Of a stretch of DNA of 35,284 bases, positions 15,638-23,930 are shown one piece after another; positions within the stretch are counted from its first letter, which is position 1, and every line of letters starts with the position of its first letter. Origin of the DNA: Acidobacteriota bacterium (GTDB lineage: Bacteria > Acidobacteriota > Vicinamibacteria > Vicinamibacterales > UBA2999). Where the stretch lies: contig JAIVJN010000031.1 of the NCBI GenBank assembly GCA_020200025.1, forward strand, positions 1 to 35,284, in the 5' to 3' direction. The notes under the pieces were generated by a model. That model was not told the origin of the DNA. It worked only from the letters and a program-made list of their open reading frames with translations, and did not search any database. The position numbers and the translations under genes are program-made.

Positions 15638-16351
15638 TGAATACGAAGGCTCCACCTGCAAGCGGATGCTGCCGTCGCCGGTACGAGCGCGAAGCGCCGT
15701 AGGCGTCGCGTCGAGACCGATGCTGCCATCGTTGGTCTCGAGATCGATGGCGCCCACGATCCCTTCCATCCGGATCGAGCCGTCCCCGGATCGCACGCGC
15801 AGATCGCCGGATACGCGAGCCGCCCGCACGCTGCCGTCGGCCGTGGTGAGAATCACACGACCAGCCACGTCTTCGATGGCAATCGAGCCGTCGCCGCTGG
15901 TGGCTTCGATGTCGCTCTCACGCGGCAGCGCCACTCGTAACCGCGCCTGCGGAGAAATATGCACCCCAACCGTGACGCCCCTGAATTCGCGGCGGCTCGG
16001 GCCAGTCACCTTGAGCACGATGCGGTCGCCGTGCTGCTCGGCTTCTATCTTCATCTCGTCGATGAGCGACTGCTCCATGCCGCGCTTCTCGACTTCCACC
16101 TCGACCTGCTTGCGATCCCACGAGTGAATCTCGATCGAGCCGTCAAAGGTGTCCAAGACGACGACGGGCCGGCCGCTGACGTCGAACGTTCGAGTGTCAC
16201 GCTCCGTCAGCCCTTCGGTGTTCAGGTTCACTTCGCAGCCGGCGAGCGCCACGACGGTCACGACCATCGGGCAAATACGACCGGCCTGACGTGCGCTCCT
16301 GGACGCTACTTGGAGCGCCCTGAGCACGAGTCGACAGGCGGTGACCCTCAT
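15638..16351 (-). pseudogene. DUF4097 beta-repeat lipoprotein, C terminus lost
   Basis: The protein starts after a strong ribosome site (GGGGAGGG) and has a lipoprotein signal ending LAGC. Then come beta-helix-like repeats with recurring DGSI: SGDGSIAI, TADGSVRA, SGDGSIRM, TNDGSIGL, TGDGSIRL. At about RLQVEPS the family pattern stops, and the frame runs on through the antisense of queC to 14384 without a stop. The tail of the usual repeat ladder is missing. DUF4097 proteins are envelope proteins of unknown role. Either a deletion removed the end of this gene up to queC, or the tail has diverged. A large hairpin lies between it and nagA upstream. Confidence 0.7.
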
Positions 16352-16399
16352 GATCCCTCCCCGTCATAGACGCAGAGCCGGAGCGTGGTGTTCCTTCGA

Positions 16400-16459
16400 A
16401 AAGGAAACTGGGCTTCGTTTTTGCCGGCTCACTCCCAAAAACGAAACCCGGTTTCTTTT
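16400..16459. repeat. Long hairpin, AAAACGAAACC repeat family, copy 1
   Basis: A 20-base inverted repeat with two mismatches, 16404-16423 (GAAACTGGGCTTCGTTTTTG) and 16436-16455, extended by an outer A/T stem. It lies between the end of nagA and the start of the DUF4097 gene. The right-arm core AAAACGAAACCCGGTTTC recurs, slightly changed, at 31046-31063. On the minus strand it follows the nagA stop within five bases and may terminate that transcript. Confidence 0.7.
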
Positions 16460-16463
16460 CTTT

Positions 16464-17669
16464 TTAGCCGCCAAAGACGGCCCTCCCGCCAACGAAGGTC
16501 TGGCGGACACGCAGGTCGCGGCCGAGGACGACAAGGTCGGCCAACGCACCCACTCTGACCGCTCCAGCATCCAGCAGGTCGAGCTCCTTGGCGGGAGTGG
16601 TGGCGCACGCCCGAGCGGCGGCCACCACGTCGAGGCCGACCTGCTGAACCAGCATCCGGAAGGCGCCGTCCATCGTCAGGATGCTGCCCGCCAGCGTGCC
16701 GTCCTCGAGCTCGGCAGCCCGCTCGGTGACGATGATGGGGCGTCCGCCGAGACGAGCTCGAGCGCCGGGTCTGAGGCCGGCGCCGGCGGTTCCGTCGGTG
16801 ATGGCCATGATGCGGTCTACACCTTTGGCGGCGATGGCGAACCGGACCAGAGCGGGATGCACATGATGGCCATCACAAATGATCTCGGCGGCAACCTCCG
16901 GACGATCGAGCACGGCGCCGGGCACGCCAGGGGCGCGATGGGCGAGCGGCGACATGCGATTGAAAAGGTGGGTTGCATGCCGCACACCGGCGTCGATTGC
17001 CTGACATGCGACTTCGTAGCTGGCACCGCTGTGGCCGATGGATACGCGCTGGCCACGGCCAACCAGGTCCCGCACGAGGTCGAGCCCGCCATCGATTTCT
17101 GGGGCCAGCGTGACGATAGCGACCACATCCGCATACTCGCCCATCGTTCGCCACACCGCGTCGCCCGTGAAGCTGTCGATGCCGATCGATTCGCTCGTCC
17201 CGGCGGCCAGCGGAGCGGGCGGGCGCCGCAAACACTCCCGCGGCTGGGCGCCGCGGTAATCCGGGTTGATGAAGTTGCTTTCGAGGTGGGCGCCACGCAC
17301 ACGCGCCGCGCCCGACCGCCCGGACGTCTCGCGCACCGCTCGCAGCAGCATCTCGAGATCCGAGGGGGAGCACGCGACGCTGGTCGGACAGAAGGACGTC
17401 ACGCCGTAGCGTGGCAAGCGCTCGGCGACCTGAACGACAGCGTGTGGGCCGTCGAGCACGTCGACGCCAAGCACGCCGTGGACGTGCACATCGACGAAAC
17501 CAGGAACGATCAGGCACTCCGCGCAGTCGATGGTGGCCGCCCCGGCGGGGACCCGCGCGCCGGCAGGCTCGACGGCGGCGATGCGGTCGTCTTCGAGCAC
17601 GAGCAGGCCAGCCGCCAGCACGGCATCGGGCAGGACGAGATCCGCGTGGGCCAGGACGGTCAGCGGCAT
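16464..17669 (-). CDS. nagA: N-acetylglucosamine-6-phosphate deacetylase-like amidohydrolase (NagA)
   Basis: A 401-residue amidohydrolase that would remove acetate from GlcNAc-6-phosphate in amino-sugar recycling. Metal and catalytic features are FVDVHVHG, the glutamate in AHLESNF (usually HLEGPF), the histidines in IGHSGAS and THLFNRMSPL, and the aspartate in AITDGTAGAG. The SNF in place of GPF is a small deviation. The ATG lies one base after the stop of the PIN-like gene, so it is the third gene of an operon starting with the deoxyhypusine-synthase homologue. No other amino-sugar gene is nearby. Confidence 0.9.
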   Translation of the reverse strand: MPLTVLAHADLVLPDAVLAAGLLVLEDDRIAAVEPAGARVPAGAATIDCAECLIVPGFVDVHVHGVLGVDVLDGPHAVVQVAERLPRYGVTSFCPTSVACSPSDLEMLLRAVRETSGRSGAARVRGAHLESNFINPDYRGAQPRECLRRPPAPLAAGTSESIGIDSFTGDAVWRTMGEYADVVAIVTLAPEIDGGLDLVRDLVGRGQRVSIGHSGASYEVACQAIDAGVRHATHLFNRMSPLAHRAPGVPGAVLDRPEVAAEIICDGHHVHPALVRFAIAAKGVDRIMAITDGTAGAGLRPGARARLGGRPIIVTERAAELEDGTLAGSILTMDGAFRMLVQQVGLDVVAAARACATTPAKELDLLDAGAVRVGALADLVVLGRDLRVRQTFVGGRAVFGG

Positions 17670-17670
17670 G

Positions 17671-18105
17671 TCACGCCGACAGTCCGGCCCAGTCGGGATG
17701 CACGTGCAGCTTGCGGCCTTCGAGGGGGAGTGCGGTTGGGGTCCCGCTACCGGTGACCCGCAACACCGCGCGATCGAGCCGCGCCAGCAGGACGGCCAGA
17801 CCGCGCTCGTCCGGCGCCGTGACGACGATGACACCGGGACTTTCGCGGATGGGAAACGCGCGGTCGTCGAGATAGTCGTGATCCAGCGTGACGAGCGTCC
17901 GGCGAAGCTGGCGGGCGAGCCTGAAATGCTGGCTGTCTCGTGCCCGCCGCAGGTCTGGCTCCTCCAGGACGAATAGCACGTCCCACGCGAGTCGATGCCG
18001 CATGAACGCGACCAGGCCCGCCGGCACGTTGGCGTCGGCGTACACGCGGGGGCGCTCCGACGCGCGGTCAGCGAAGGGCGCCAATTCGGACGAGAGCGTG
18101 CCCAC
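17671..18105 (-). CDS. PIN-like (DUF5615-type) protein
   Basis: A 144-residue protein with an acidic, PIN-fold-like pattern: YADANVPAG at the start, LDHDYLDDRAFP in the middle, and SPGVIVVTAPD after it. This resembles DUF5615 and related PIN-like proteins, some of which are toxins or RNases; no antitoxin-like gene is adjacent. The GTG start overlaps the stop of the upstream deoxyhypusine-synthase gene by one base, and the stop is one base before nagA, so it is tightly embedded in an operon. Function is not known. Confidence 0.7.
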   Translation of the reverse strand: MGTLSSELAPFADRASERPRVYADANVPAGLVAFMRHRLAWDVLFVLEEPDLRRARDSQHFRLARQLRRTLVTLDHDYLDDRAFPIRESPGVIVVTAPDERGLAVLLARLDRAVLRVTGSGTPTALPLEGRKLHVHPDWAGLSA

Positions 18106-19391
18106 TATTTCTTCTTCTTCTGTGGTTGCGGCTTCTTTGCTTGCCGCCGCGACGGGCTCGGTCCGGATGGCCGGCTCGCTTTGAGCGGTGTCGCCTGTTT
18201 GGCCGCGCGTGTTGCGGCGTCGGCGGCGGCGCTCGACGTCGGGCGTATGGTCGCCCGTTGCGCCTCCGCTTTGAGGCGATCGACGAGGACGCTCCGTTGA
18301 TCGACGAGACGCTTTCGCGGGCGGCGCCCGTTGGCGTGACCCACCGCGTACTCGCAAAACAGAGGGAAGGCGATCGTCGAATCGCAGTATGCGACAACCG
18401 TGTCGGGCAAAACGCCCGGGTTGACCTTGCCCCAGCTCACCGCCTCGGCCGGCGTGGCGCCAGAGAGCCCGCCCCAGACCACCTGGTCGGTCGTGAACTG
18501 AATGAAATAGTCGTTGCCGCCCTTTGGGATGCCGTAGACCTCCCACAACGTCGGCTGTCCCTGCAGATAAAAGTTCTTGGGCGAGCCGCCGCCGAGGATG
18601 ACGCAGCCGTTCTTCTCTCCAGCGAGGATGATGGCGCACACCTCGTTGACGTCTTTGTTCGCATCGATCATGAGGCGACTGCCGTTCATCAGCTCGTGGT
18701 AGGCGATGTTCATCCCGATGGAGCTGTCGCCAGGCGACGAGGTATAGAGCGGCACGCCGTACTTCGCCGCGCTCGCCACGACCGAGTATTCGTCGCAGCC
18801 CGGACGCGTCTCGAGCAAGTGGTTCCCCAGCACGTAGTGGAAGTCGGCCGTCGAGAGGGCGGTGTCGAGCCCGCTCTGCGTGAGAAAGTCGCGGATGAAG
18901 CGATCGGTGTCGAGCAGCACCTGCGCAGGGAAGAGGACGTCGTAGATGCGAATGATGCCGTCTTTGTAGAGCTCGCGATCGTCGACGAACGGGGACCCCC
19001 GGTGCAAGGTGAAGTTCAGCGCGTAATGCAGATCGTGATACAGATTGGCGCCGGTGCTGATGACGAAGTCGACCAGTCCGCGCTCCATCAGCTCGATGAG
19101 GCAGCCGCCCAGACCCGCCGGCGTCAGCGCCCCGGCAACGGTGAGGCCAATGGTCGTGTCGTGGGCCGTGTCCAGCATCTTGTCCGTGTAGATGCGGCAT
19201 GCCTCGCCGAGGCGGGCGGCATTGAACGCCTGAAAGCCTTCGTCGATGAGGCGTCGCACCTCGGCGCCCCCCTGGGGGCGGTAGTAGCGAATCGGCCGGC
19301 CCGAGAGACGAGAACGGGTCGATGAGGAGGAACCGGGCGATCGATGCGGCACAGGAAAGGAGCCTCCGAGGATGTGCCTCAAGGGTAGCAT
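18105..19391 (-). CDS. Deoxyhypusine synthase family protein with basic C-terminal tail
   Basis: The central 300 residues match the deoxyhypusine synthase family: GALTPAGLGG, FVISTGANLYHD, YTSSPGDSSIGMN, LGGGSPKNF and EAVSWGKVNPG, where the lysine corresponds to the eukaryotic catalytic lysine. In archaea and eukaryotes this enzyme moves the butylamine of spermidine to a lysine of IF5A. Bacteria lack eIF5A, and homologues are thought to act in polyamine metabolism or have unknown roles. A tail of about 75 residues, rich in Ala, Arg and Lys and ending KKPQPQKKKK, is not part of the usual domain. The start is uncertain; I chose the ATG at 19391, but the first 40 residues are not clearly homologous. 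Confidence 0.82.
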   Translation of the reverse strand: MLPLRHILGGSFPVPHRSPGSSSSTRSRLSGRPIRYYRPQGGAEVRRLIDEGFQAFNAARLGEACRIYTDKMLDTAHDTTIGLTVAGALTPAGLGGCLIELMERGLVDFVISTGANLYHDLHYALNFTLHRGSPFVDDRELYKDGIIRIYDVLFPAQVLLDTDRFIRDFLTQSGLDTALSTADFHYVLGNHLLETRPGCDEYSVVASAAKYGVPLYTSSPGDSSIGMNIAYHELMNGSRLMIDANKDVNEVCAIILAGEKNGCVILGGGSPKNFYLQGQPTLWEVYGIPKGGNDYFIQFTTDQVVWGGLSGATPAEAVSWGKVNPGVLPDTVVAYCDSTIAFPLFCEYAVGHANGRRPRKRLVDQRSVLVDRLKAEAQRATIRPTSSAAADAATRAAKQATPLKASRPSGPSPSRRQAKKPQPQKKKK

Positions 19392-19511
19392 CGCGTAAGC
19401 GCAGGTGGGACGGTCCGGCCCGGTCCGGGTGGTCGGGCGGATTCGGCGGGCGCTTTGGGCAAGCTGTTGACGCTGCTGACGCTCCTTCATGTGTCATCTG
19501 GACCTGACCTA

Positions 19512-19558
19512 CCAGCCCTCTACCCGCCCAACCAGCCCTACCAGCCCTACCAGCCCGA
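19512..19558. repeat. Tandem 9-base repeats (CCAGCCCTA)
   Basis: CCAGCCCTA occurs at 19532-19540 and 19541-19549, followed by CCAGCCCGA at 19550; CCAGCCCTC is at 19512-19520. In reverse complement this is GGGCTGG-rich like 4391-4440. It sits in the 212-base gap between the divergent deoxyhypusine-synthase and sigma-54 activator genes. Upstream in the same gap (19410-19450) is a related GGTCGGGCGG-type stretch. Confidence 0.65.
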
Positions 19559-19603
19559 AAATTAACGTCCGTATGACACACAGCCGATAGAGACGAGACG
19601 CCC

Positions 19604-20977
19604 GTGGACGATCTGATGTTTGCCGCTCGCCGTGCCACCGCCGGGAGCTCTGGCCGTGCAGAGCTCGACATCGACGCACGGTTCCGCACGTTGGTCCAGT
19701 CGCCGCTCCGTGCCGGCCTCCTACGTTTTCTGAGTGCCCGACCGGATGAACGGTACGACCTCGAAGCGCTGATGCAGACGTTCGGTCGCATGCGGCTCGA
19801 CGTGGAGAACTGTCTGCACGAGCTCGTCGAGTTCGGCGTCGTGAGCCGACTGACCGGCGAGCCGCCGGCATATGCCGCGGCTCGCCCTCATCACGAACAC
19901 GCGGCACGGCTGCTCGACACGTTTCTCGAACGTCGCGCGGCGGTCGGCATCGAAGATCGCTCGCCGTCGGTGCAGCGCTTCCGCGAGATGATCGGACGCG
20001 ACGAGAAGATGCTGGCCATCTTCGAGTGGATTCGCACGGCGGCCAAGGCGGACATTGCCGTGCTCATCCTCGGCCCGACCGGCTCGGGCAAAGAGGTCGT
20101 GGCCCGGATGATCCACGAGCTCTCGCGGCGCGGATCGGAGAAATTCCAGGCGGTCAACTGCGCCGCCCTGCCCGACACTCTCTTCGAGTCGGAGATCTTC
20201 GGCTATGAGAAAGGGGCATTCACGGGCGCGCACGATCGCAAGCCGGGTCGCCTCGAGCTCGCCAACGGCGGAACGCTGTTTCTGGACGAGGTCGGCGATC
20301 TCTCACTGGTCGCCCAGGCCAAGCTGCTACGCGTGCTCGAAGAGCGACGCTTCGAGCGGCTTGGCGGCAACACGTCGATCCATGTCGATTTCCGGTTGAT
20401 CTCGGCGACGAATCGTCCTCTCGACCTCTTCGTGCGCGAAAGTCGGTTCCGCGAAGATCTTTATTACCGGATCAACGCGTTCTCCATCCGCCTGCCCTCG
20501 CTGCGCGAGCGCGCCGTGGATATTCCGGTGCTGGCCGGACGGTTTCTGGCGCACTACTGCGCCGCCAACGGGCTGCCGCTCGACGGCAAGGTGTTCTCGC
20601 CGGAGTCGGCCAACCTGCTCGTGCGCTATCACTGGCCGGGGAACATTCGCGAGCTCGAAAGCACCGTGTCACGGGCCGCCCTCTCGGCGCCGGGCCGGAC
20701 CATACGACCGGCCGACATCGAGTTTCTGCACGGAACGGCACCGCCGCCGGAGGAGGTCTCCTCGGCCCGCTTGCCCTCGCTCCGCGACGCCGAGCGGGCG
20801 CACGTCATGCGGGTGCTCGAAGCGGTCGAATGGAACAAGCTCGAAGCCGCACGCGTGCTCGACATCAGCCGCGGCACGCTATATCGCAAGATCGACGAGT
20901 ACGGCCTCGAGCCGTCGGCGGCCGAGGGCCGCCGACGGCCCCGTCGCCCGCCGTCAGTGGAGTCGGGGAACACGTAG
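19604..20977 (+). CDS. Sigma-54-dependent transcriptional activator
   Basis: A 457-residue enhancer-binding protein. Residues about 20-95 resemble a winged-helix unit (RAGLLRFLSARPDERYDLEALMQTF) rather than a receiver domain. The AAA+ domain has Walker A GPTGSGKE, the sigma-54 contact loop GAFTGA (residues 204-209), Walker B GGTLFLDEVGD and the arginine finger region FREDLYYRIN. A Fis-type helix-turn-helix closes it (EAARVLDISRGTLYRKIDEYGL). The GTG start is taken from the ORF. It may control the downstream HD-GYP gene, whose 5' region has paired palindromes, but no clear -24/-12 promoter is seen there. Confidence 0.9.
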   Translation: MDDLMFAARRATAGSSGRAELDIDARFRTLVQSPLRAGLLRFLSARPDERYDLEALMQTFGRMRLDVENCLHELVEFGVVSRLTGEPPAYAAARPHHEHAARLLDTFLERRAAVGIEDRSPSVQRFREMIGRDEKMLAIFEWIRTAAKADIAVLILGPTGSGKEVVARMIHELSRRGSEKFQAVNCAALPDTLFESEIFGYEKGAFTGAHDRKPGRLELANGGTLFLDEVGDLSLVAQAKLLRVLEERRFERLGGNTSIHVDFRLISATNRPLDLFVRESRFREDLYYRINAFSIRLPSLRERAVDIPVLAGRFLAHYCAANGLPLDGKVFSPESANLLVRYHWPGNIRELESTVSRAALSAPGRTIRPADIEFLHGTAPPPEEVSSARLPSLRDAERAHVMRVLEAVEWNKLEAARVLDISRGTLYRKIDEYGLEPSAAEGRRRPRRPPSVESGNT

Positions 20978-21087
20978 CCGGTCCGTCTTGCACGAGGATG
21001 CACGGCCCGTTCCTAAAAGAGCAGGACAGGCTTGAGCCGCGATCAGGTCTAGGCTATCCTCGTACTGCTGGGGTTCGGGAGCCCCGA

Positions 21088-21123
21088 GTAATGCAGTACT
21101 GCACGGTAATGCAGTATTGCACG
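21088..21123. promoter_or_regulatory. Two tandem 18-bp repeats, each a TGCAGTAYTGCA palindrome
   Basis: GTAATGCAGTACTGCACG at 21088-21105 is followed at once by a copy with one change (C to T). Each carries a 12-bp palindrome or near-palindrome, TGCAGTACTGCA or TGCAGTATTGCA. They lie in the 257-base gap between the sigma-54 activator and the HD-GYP gene, about 112 bases before the latter's ATG. This is a typical layout for an upstream activator site. A GGGG...CCCC hairpin just before may end the upstream transcript. Confidence 0.55.
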
Positions 21124-21234
21124 GCCGTGACTGACCAGCCCTGGCGAGACGTCTGACCGATTGCGGTGTGCGGCGGAGGCGAGTGCCACCGGTGCACACC
21201 GAACGGCGCCACGGTTGTTCAGGAAAGTTGAGGC

Positions 21235-23757
21235 ATGAAGGCACTCCCCCTCGCCGCCCGCCTCTACGTCGGTTTCATCATCGCGATCGGCGCCGCTCTG
21301 CTCGTCGGGCTGGCGCCGCTGGCGCGGGTTGACCGGCCCGATCTTTTCCTCGCGCTGCTGCTGCTGTCGACCGTCACCTCGCCCTTTAAGGTCAGCCTCC
21401 CACTCAGCAAGAGCGGTTCGTCGATGTCGGTATCGTACGCCGTCGACTTCGCCGCGCTCCTCCTGCTCGGTCCTCATGAAGCGATGTTGGTCGCGGTCGC
21501 CAGCGCGTGGAGCCAGTGCACGTTCCGCATGAAGACGCCCAACGCGCCCTACCGCACGCTGTTCAGCATGGCGTGCCTGGCTATTACGGTGCAGATGACG
21601 GGCTTGGTCTATGGCTGGCTCGGCGGCGTGCCTGGTACGCTGGGGCATTCGGTCCCGAACATCGTGCGCTCTGTGGTTGGCGCCGCCACGACCTATTTTG
21701 CGTTCAACACCTGTATGATCGCGGTGGCGATCGCGCTCTCCACGAGGCAATCGTTTTTCAGCGTGTGGAACCAGAACTTCCTGTGGAGCGCGCCCAGTTA
21801 CTTCGTGGGCGCCGGCGCCGCTGCCGCGGCGACGTGGGCCATCGTCGCCTCGGGCGGCGTGTGGCTGGCTCTCCTCGCGGCCGCGCCGCTCTACCTCACG
21901 TATCGAACCTACAAGGTGTACCTTGGCCGTATCGAAGACGAACGCCGGCACGGCTCCGAGATGGCCGACCTGCATCTGGCGACGATCGAGGCGCTGGCCC
22001 TCGCCATCGATGCCAAGGACCAGACGGCGCAGACACACATCCGCCGGGTGCAGGTCTATGCCGCCGGGTTGGCGCGGGCGCTCGGGATGACCGACAACGA
22101 GATCCAGGGTGTGAAGACGGCTGCGCTCCTTCACGACATCGGCAAGCTGGCCGTGCCCGAGCACATCCTGTCGAAGCCGGGACCGCTCACGCAGGAAGAG
22201 TTCCAGAAGATCCGCATCCATCCGCAGGTGGGCGCCGAGATCATCAGTGCCGTGTCGTTCCCGTATCCCGTCGCGCCGCTCATCTTGAGTCACCACGAGC
22301 GGTGGGACGGCAAGGGCTATCCGCAGGGTCTGACCGGCGAGGAGATCCCGCTCGGTGCCCGAATCCTCTCGGTCGTCGACTACTTCGACGCCTTGACGTC
22401 CGATCGTCCGTACCACAAGGCGATGACCCACGACGCCGCGCTCGCGCTCCTCACTCAGGAGTCGAGCCGTGCGCTGGATCCGGCAGTCGTGCAGATGTTC
22501 ATCACGATGCTGCCCGTGCTCGCGGCCGAGGCCGAGAAGCTCGAGGTGGGCCCCACGCGTCGCCTCACGCTCGAATCGACGTCCGATCTCGGACGGCCGG
22601 CGGTCGGCTTCCAGCCCGAGAGCAAGAGCAGCACGGTCTTCGAGGACATCGCGCTCGCCCACCGCGAGATCTACGCCCTTTACGAGATTGCCCAGACGAT
22701 GGGCACCAGCCTCGGCGTCTCCGACACAATGGCGCTCATCTCGTCGAAGTTGAGCAGCCTGGTGCCGTTCTCGTCGTGCGCGCTGTCTCTCTACAACAAC
22801 GAGAGCGACACGTTGCGTTGTCGCTTCGCCACGGGCGTCGAGGCCGACATCATCGGCACGATGATGGTGCGGAGCGGCCAAGGGCTCACCGGCTGGGTGG
22901 CGCGTAACAAACGGCCGCTTGTCAACGCCAGGCCCAGCGCCGATTTCGAAGCCGCCGGGTTCACCGCGCGTGCCACCGGCCTGCAGTCGGCGCTCGTGGC
23001 GCCGCTCGTCTACAACGACCGCTTCATCGGAACGCTGGCGGTCTATCACGCGGAGCCCGATTTCTATACCGACGACCATCGGCGTCTCCTCGATCGGGTG
23101 TGCGAGCAAGCCTCCGCCGTCATCCACAACTCGATCGTCTTCGAGCAGACCCAAGAGGATTCGCTGACCGACGCGCTCACGAGCCTCCCGAACACGCGGT
23201 TCATGTTCATGCACCTGACACGCGAGCTGGCGCGCGCCGAGCGTCTCAAGTCGGAGGTCGCGCTGCTCGTCATGGATCTCGACAACTTCAAGGAGATCAA
23301 TGACAGCTACGGACACCATGTCGGCGACCGCGCCCTGCGCGAGGTGGCTCCGGTCCTCCGCAGCACCATCCGGCCCTACGACATCTGTGTCCGTTACGCG
23401 GGCGACGAGTTCATCGTCGTGCTCGCCGGGTGCGGCATCGAGGAAGCGGAGCGCAAACGCGTCGAGTTGCAGCGCGCCGTGGACGAGCTCGTGTTCGAGG
23501 CGCGGCCGGATCGTCGTCTGCCGATCGCCGTCAGCATCGGCGCCGCGATTTACCCACATGACGGCGAGACGTACGAGGCGCTCCTTGCCACCGCCGACAG
23601 CCGCATGTATCGTGACAAGACGCGGCGCAAGCAGCAGCAGCCGCGGTTGGCGGCCGCTGCCACCGGCACTGACGGCTCTCCTGTTTCCGTCGGTGCGGTG
23701 CCGCTGCCCGAAGTGACCGACATCGATATTCAGCGGGCCGGCATGGGGGTACTCTGA
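21235..23757 (+). CDS. Membrane HD-GYP / GAF / GGDEF cyclic-di-GMP protein
   Basis: An 840-residue signalling protein. About 220 N-terminal residues hold several membrane spans. An HD-GYP phosphodiesterase domain follows, with HDIGK (His300-Asp301) and HHERWDGKGYP (from 353). A GAF domain lies around residues 455-610. A C-terminal GGDEF domain has AGDEF (722-726) in place of GGDEF, a change compatible with cyclase activity in some proteins. It could both degrade and make cyclic di-GMP. The ATG has GAGG close upstream. The sigma-54 activator gene upstream and paired palindromes suggest regulated expression. Confidence 0.92.
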   Translation: MKALPLAARLYVGFIIAIGAALLVGLAPLARVDRPDLFLALLLLSTVTSPFKVSLPLSKSGSSMSVSYAVDFAALLLLGPHEAMLVAVASAWSQCTFRMKTPNAPYRTLFSMACLAITVQMTGLVYGWLGGVPGTLGHSVPNIVRSVVGAATTYFAFNTCMIAVAIALSTRQSFFSVWNQNFLWSAPSYFVGAGAAAAATWAIVASGGVWLALLAAAPLYLTYRTYKVYLGRIEDERRHGSEMADLHLATIEALALAIDAKDQTAQTHIRRVQVYAAGLARALGMTDNEIQGVKTAALLHDIGKLAVPEHILSKPGPLTQEEFQKIRIHPQVGAEIISAVSFPYPVAPLILSHHERWDGKGYPQGLTGEEIPLGARILSVVDYFDALTSDRPYHKAMTHDAALALLTQESSRALDPAVVQMFITMLPVLAAEAEKLEVGPTRRLTLESTSDLGRPAVGFQPESKSSTVFEDIALAHREIYALYEIAQTMGTSLGVSDTMALISSKLSSLVPFSSCALSLYNNESDTLRCRFATGVEADIIGTMMVRSGQGLTGWVARNKRPLVNARPSADFEAAGFTARATGLQSALVAPLVYNDRFIGTLAVYHAEPDFYTDDHRRLLDRVCEQASAVIHNSIVFEQTQEDSLTDALTSLPNTRFMFMHLTRELARAERLKSEVALLVMDLDNFKEINDSYGHHVGDRALREVAPVLRSTIRPYDICVRYAGDEFIVVLAGCGIEEAERKRVELQRAVDELVFEARPDRRLPIAVSIGAAIYPHDGETYEALLATADSRMYRDKTRRKQQQPRLAAAATGTDGSPVSVGAVPLPEVTDIDIQRAGMGVL

Positions 23758-23835
23758 TCAGCGTGTAGAGTTCAAAATGCAGAGAGCCTGTGAATCAATA
23801 GCCGCGAAAGCCACGCCCCTCGACTCCGCTCTGGG

Positions 23836-23916
23836 CGTCCTGAGCAACGTCGAAGGACGATGATCACGAAGAAAGGATATTGAGACCTTCTTCCCTCCGT
23901 GTGCTTCGTCCTTTCG
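23836..23916. repeat. Composite palindromic REP-like sequence
   Basis: CGAAGGACGA at 23851-23860 pairs with TCGTCCTT at 23906-23913. Inside it, GAAGAAAGG faces CCTTCTTC. The left part (GTCCTGAGCAACGTCGAAGGACGA) resembles widespread bacterial repeats of the CCTGAGC...GTCGAAGG type. It fills much of the 173-base gap between the HD-GYP and reductase genes and may also terminate the HD-GYP transcript. Nothing else is seen in that gap. Confidence 0.55.
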
Positions 23917-23930
23917 CTGTGCACTGAGAC

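Noticed and set aside
14384-16351. 655-codon ORF as a single long protein
   Set aside because: Only the first 235 or so codons show DUF4097 repeats; the remainder is antisense of queC and out of frame with queD.
17671-19791. 706-codon minus-strand ORF
   Set aside because: Only its last 144 codons are the PIN-like gene; the rest is out-of-frame translation of the deoxyhypusine-synthase gene and intergenic repeats.
21088-21123. CRISPR-like direct repeats
   Set aside because: Only two units with no spacers and no cas genes; better read as a double regulator site.
20978-21234. Sigma-54 promoter (GG/GC at -24/-12) before the HD-GYP gene
   Set aside because: No TGGCAC-N5-TTGC-like match with correct spacing was found; TTGCA in the repeats lacks its partner.
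21049-23559. 836-codon open frame antisense to the HD-GYP gene
   Set aside because: It mirrors a high-GC gene frame by frame, is rich in Arg/His with no domain pattern, and its start and end do not relate to signals. It is a shadow ORF.
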